From Bifidobacterium olomucense (GTDB taxonomy: Bacteria > Actinomycetota > Actinomycetes > Actinomycetales > Bifidobacteriaceae), in contig NZ_JAAIIG010000007.1 in assembly GCF_012932375.1 (NCBI RefSeq), positions 106,823 through 170,822 of the forward strand: a stretch of 64,000 nucleotides of DNA, in the 5' to 3' direction. The notes beneath the pieces were generated by a model that was given only the letters and a program-made list of their open reading frames with translations, was not told the origin of the DNA and made no database searches. How positions within the stretch are numbered: the first letter of the stretch is position 1; the number at the start of each line of letters is the position of its first letter. Positions 59,805-64,000 of this stretch are shown here, piece after piece. The translations under genes and the position numbers were made by a program.

Positions 59805-61148
59805 TTACTTCACAGTGAAGCCCTGATCCTTGCCGTAATCCTGCAGGGCCTTCTGCCAAGCAGCCACGCCATCAGAGAGCTTCTGGTCGCCGGTGTAGGA
59901 CTTGCCGACGTAGTCGCCGAAGATGGTGCGGGCCTTGACTTCGAAGGGCAGGAACTGGTAGTCGGAGGACACGTTCTCAGCAGCCTGAGCAAGGACCTCG
60001 TTGTACTTCTGACCACCGAAGTAGTCCACATCCTCGCCATCGGCGTTCTTCACAGTGGTGGCGTTCTTGAAGGAATCGGATTCCATGGAGGCCTTGTCAG
60101 CCGGGAATGCACCGCCGGCCACACGGGTGGCTACACCATCACCGTGGTTGGCGTACTCGATGAACTGATAGGCGGCATCGGCCTTCTTGGAGGAGGCGAG
60201 CACAGCCAGCGAAGAACCACCGTTCTCAGAGTTGGTTGCGGAACCGTCAGCGGTCGGCATCTGGGTCACACGCCACTTGCCGGCACCGCCAGCAGCGGAG
60301 TTAGCAAGGTTTGCAGGCATCCAAGCACCAGTGAGCAGGGAGGCGATGGTGCCGTCGACCATGCCCTTGAACCAATCCTCGGACCAGCCGGCGGTCTTGG
60401 TGTCGAGCAGGCCTTCGTCCAGCATCTTCTGCCAGAACTCGTTGAACTTCTGCACGTTCTCGTCACCGGTCAGGTTGATGGTGACTTCGGAGCCATCAGA
60501 GGAGGTCTTGAACGGCTGGCCACCGGCAAGCCAGGTCATGGAGTCGTAGAAGCCGGCGTCGCCGGTGTCGGAGGTGATGTAGTAGTTGTCGCCAAGGGCG
60601 TGAATCTTCTTGGCGGCCTCGTAGTAGTCGTCCCAAGTCTTGATCTGCTCGGCGTCAACACCGGCCTTGTCGAAGACTTCCTTGTTGTAGAAGAAGGCCA
60701 TTGGGCCGGAATCCATCGGCAGACCATAGACCTTGCCGGCGAACTGCACGGAGGCCCACGGGCCAGGGGTGTAGAAATCGGAGAAGCCGGAGGTCTTGTC
60801 GGTGATGTCCAGCAGGTTGTTCTTGATGGCGTACTGCGGGATGGCGTAGTACTCGATCTGAGCCACATCCGGAGCGCCGTTGCCGGCCTCGATGGCGTTA
60901 TCAAGCTGGGTGTATTCCTTGGTGTTGGTGCCGACGTTCTTGAGGTCGACCTTGATGCCGGTCTTCTTCGTGAAGTCCTTGGCAACCTGGGTCAGCGTAG
61001 GCTCCCAAGCCCAGACGGTGATTTCGGTGACGTCCTTTTCCTGAGCCGGCTGGCTGCTCGCGTTGTCGGAACCGCAGGCGGCAACGGAAACCAGCATGGC
61101 GACGGCACCCGTGAGCGCGACGGCCTTCTTGGCGGTGGTGAACTTCAT
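59805..61148 (-). CDS. Carbohydrate ABC transporter solute-binding lipoprotein (first paralogue)
   Basis: 447 residues. Signal with lipobox SVAAC (Cys at about residue 26). The SBP_bac_1 family runs ITVWAWEPTLTQVAKDFTKKTGIKVDL, NGAPDVAQIEYYAIPQYAIKNNLLDITD and PGPWASVQFAGKVYGLPMDSGPMAFFYNKEVFDKAGVDAEQIKTWDDYYEAAKKI. The codon use looks more optimised than that of its paralogue, consistent with high expression. GAAGGAG precedes the ATG. Upstream is a promoter overlapped by TTTGCGATA words. The adjacent GH42 beta-galactosidase and MalG-type permease point to beta-galactosides or galactan fragments as ligands. Confidence 0.92.
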   Translation of the reverse strand: MKFTTAKKAVALTGAVAMLVSVAACGSDNASSQPAQEKDVTEITVWAWEPTLTQVAKDFTKKTGIKVDLKNVGTNTKEYTQLDNAIEAGNGAPDVAQIEYYAIPQYAIKNNLLDITDKTSGFSDFYTPGPWASVQFAGKVYGLPMDSGPMAFFYNKEVFDKAGVDAEQIKTWDDYYEAAKKIHALGDNYYITSDTGDAGFYDSMTWLAGGQPFKTSSDGSEVTINLTGDENVQKFNEFWQKMLDEGLLDTKTAGWSEDWFKGMVDGTIASLLTGAWMPANLANSAAGGAGKWRVTQMPTADGSATNSENGGSSLAVLASSKKADAAYQFIEYANHGDGVATRVAGGAFPADKASMESDSFKNATTVKNADGEDVDYFGGQKYNEVLAQAAENVSSDYQFLPFEVKARTIFGDYVGKSYTGDQKLSDGVAAWQKALQDYGKDQGFTVK

Positions 61149-61291
61149 CGTTCTGTTCTCCTTCCTCGAATCGTCCAGAACGATTCAAATATCTATGTCG
61201 TTCGTAATCATCGTTTCCAGTTGATTCAAATTCCTTGGAATTCTCCTCAACTTCGAGAAGTGGCTCCTCTCGCCATTTCCAAAACCTATGA

Positions 61292-61364
61292 TTGCGATAA
61301 CATTTATAAGTATACACAGTTTGTTTCCTATCGCAAACGCAACCAATCGGCGTGTTATCGCAAA
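61292..61364 (-). promoter_or_regulatory. Promoter with three TTGCGATA words upstream of the sugar-binding protein
   Basis: On the minus strand a -35 TTGCGA (61331-61336) and -10 TATACT (61309-61314) are 16 bases apart. GTTTGCGATAAC (61353-61364) lies before the -35, GTTTGCGATA (61329-61338) over it, and the inverted GTTATCGCAA (on minus; 61292-61301) after the -10. Placement suggests a repressor, perhaps a LacI-type sugar regulator encoded outside the window. Confidence 0.65.
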
Positions 61365-61449
61365 CAATTACACCCACATCGCATGGCACGACGTCGGTGA
61401 CAACGAACAACGATCTCGACGCTCTGCCATACCGTCCAACAACGCAACG

Positions 61450-61480
61450 AGCCCCGCCAGACGAATTGTCTGACGAGGCT
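61450..61480 (-). terminator. Terminator of the beta-galactosidase gene
   Basis: AGCCCCGCCAGAC and GTCTGACGAGGCT form a stem with one or two mismatches, 42 bases beyond the GH42 stop. Confidence 0.75.
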
Positions 61481-61521
61481 CTGTATGGCTGTTGCGCTGG
61501 CGCTAAGCTACCGACTACGGC

Positions 61522-63681
<2,160 letters not shown>

Positions 63682-63769
63682 TCACGCGCTGCTCAGGCTT
63701 CTCTCCCCCACCCGCTTCACGGCATCCCCTGTCCTCTGCAGCCGGCCCTCGCCAGTGCTCCTCACCCCT

Positions 63770-63818
63770 CCCGTGAAAATGACTCACTGACGACAAGTCA
63801 CAGAGACATATTCGCGAG
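63770..63818. repeat. CTCGCGAA-type palindromic repeat (family E), copy 4
   Basis: CGTGAAAATG...CATATTCGCGAG with inner TCACTGAC/GTCACAGA. Left arm diverged, right arm identical to the copies at 43.8-44.0 kb. It lies between the permease stop and the GH42 start. Confidence 0.75.
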
Positions 63819-63854
63819 AGGGGCTACGGGGGTCCGCTCACTTCCCGGGACCGG

Positions 63855-64000
63855 TCACTCCTTGACGGCGCCCGCCGCCAGGCCGGACTGCCAGTACTTC
63901 TGCAAACACAGGAACGCGATCACCAACGGGATGATCGTGATCAGCGAACCCGTGATCACCAGGTTCTGGATCGCCTGGCCACCAGCCGTGGACGCCTGGT
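63855..64000 (-). CDS. C-terminal end of a carbohydrate ABC transporter permease (MalG type), truncated by window end
   Basis: 48 codons remain, reading QASTAGGQAIQNLVITGSLI, then TIIPLVIAFLCLQKYWQSGL, then AAGAVKE and TGA. The last helix followed by FxxLQKYWxxGLxAGAVKE is the standard ending of MalG-like sugar permeases, where the final Gly-Ala-Val-Lys is conserved. It is upstream of the GH42 gene on the same strand and is thus the probable partner of one of the binding lipoproteins. The rest of the transporter lies beyond the window. Confidence 0.92.
   Translation of the reverse strand, partial: QASTAGGQAIQNLVITGSLITIIPLVIAFLCLQKYWQSGLAAGAVKE

Overview
The window is a piece of a high-GC actinobacterial chromosome and almost certainly comes from a Bifidobacterium, most like the B. 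longum/B. breve group. The evidence is the codon use, long intergenic palindromes, the GH42 beta-galactosidase beside carbohydrate ABC solute-binding proteins, LuxS, and the bifidobacterial-looking purine and sulfur genes. No rRNA, prophage, integrase, transposase or CRISPR array is visible. There is one tRNA gene, tRNA-Arg(TCT).

Layout. 1-1005: end of a membrane protein. 1090-5061: purF-purM-purD (+), ending in two adjacent perfect-arm cruciforms and a terminator. 5385-12913 (mostly -): an aldehyde dehydrogenase with an unusual insert, an LtaS-like sulfatase, a Mn/Zn-type metal-binding lipoprotein, a Fur/Zur regulator, and purK-purE. 13424-16712: a quinone-reductase-like MDR protein and a DXS-like thiamine-diphosphate enzyme. 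17196-20634: a three-gene MacB-like transporter (ATPase, CARDB-type membrane-anchored protein, FtsX permease). 20719-24289: a HATPase regulator lacking its usual N-terminal domain, an RpiR regulator and an ArsB/NhaD-type permease.

24904-34798 is the most distinctive block. It is a 2-aminoethylphosphonate (AEP) module: ABC ATPase, a permease-permease-binding-protein fusion, phnW and phnX. It faces a MocR/PdxR regulator and pdxS-pdxT. PhnW needs pyridoxal phosphate (PLP), the product of PdxST, so catabolism and cofactor supply sit back to back. Each junction inside the phn set holds a large hairpin of one family, and the phnX/pdxR junction holds a nested palindrome of about 190 bp.

35028-43640 carries an HTH/DUF2975 pair, dnaG, dgt, alr, an amino-acid permease and a GNAT acetyltransferase. 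43.7-51.1 kb carries luxS, recQ, an L,D-transpeptidase, metB and a cystathionine beta-synthase/cysteine synthase, so the methyl-cycle and transsulfuration genes are close together. 51782-57246 is a complete peptide/nickel-type ABC importer. 57430-64000 holds coaX, two paralogous sugar-binding lipoproteins, a GH42 beta-galactosidase and the end of a MalG-type permease, i.e. a galacto-oligosaccharide or galactan utilisation locus.

The least explained content is intergenic: at least five families of structured repeats. In several, the arms differ between copies but remain self-complementary within each copy.
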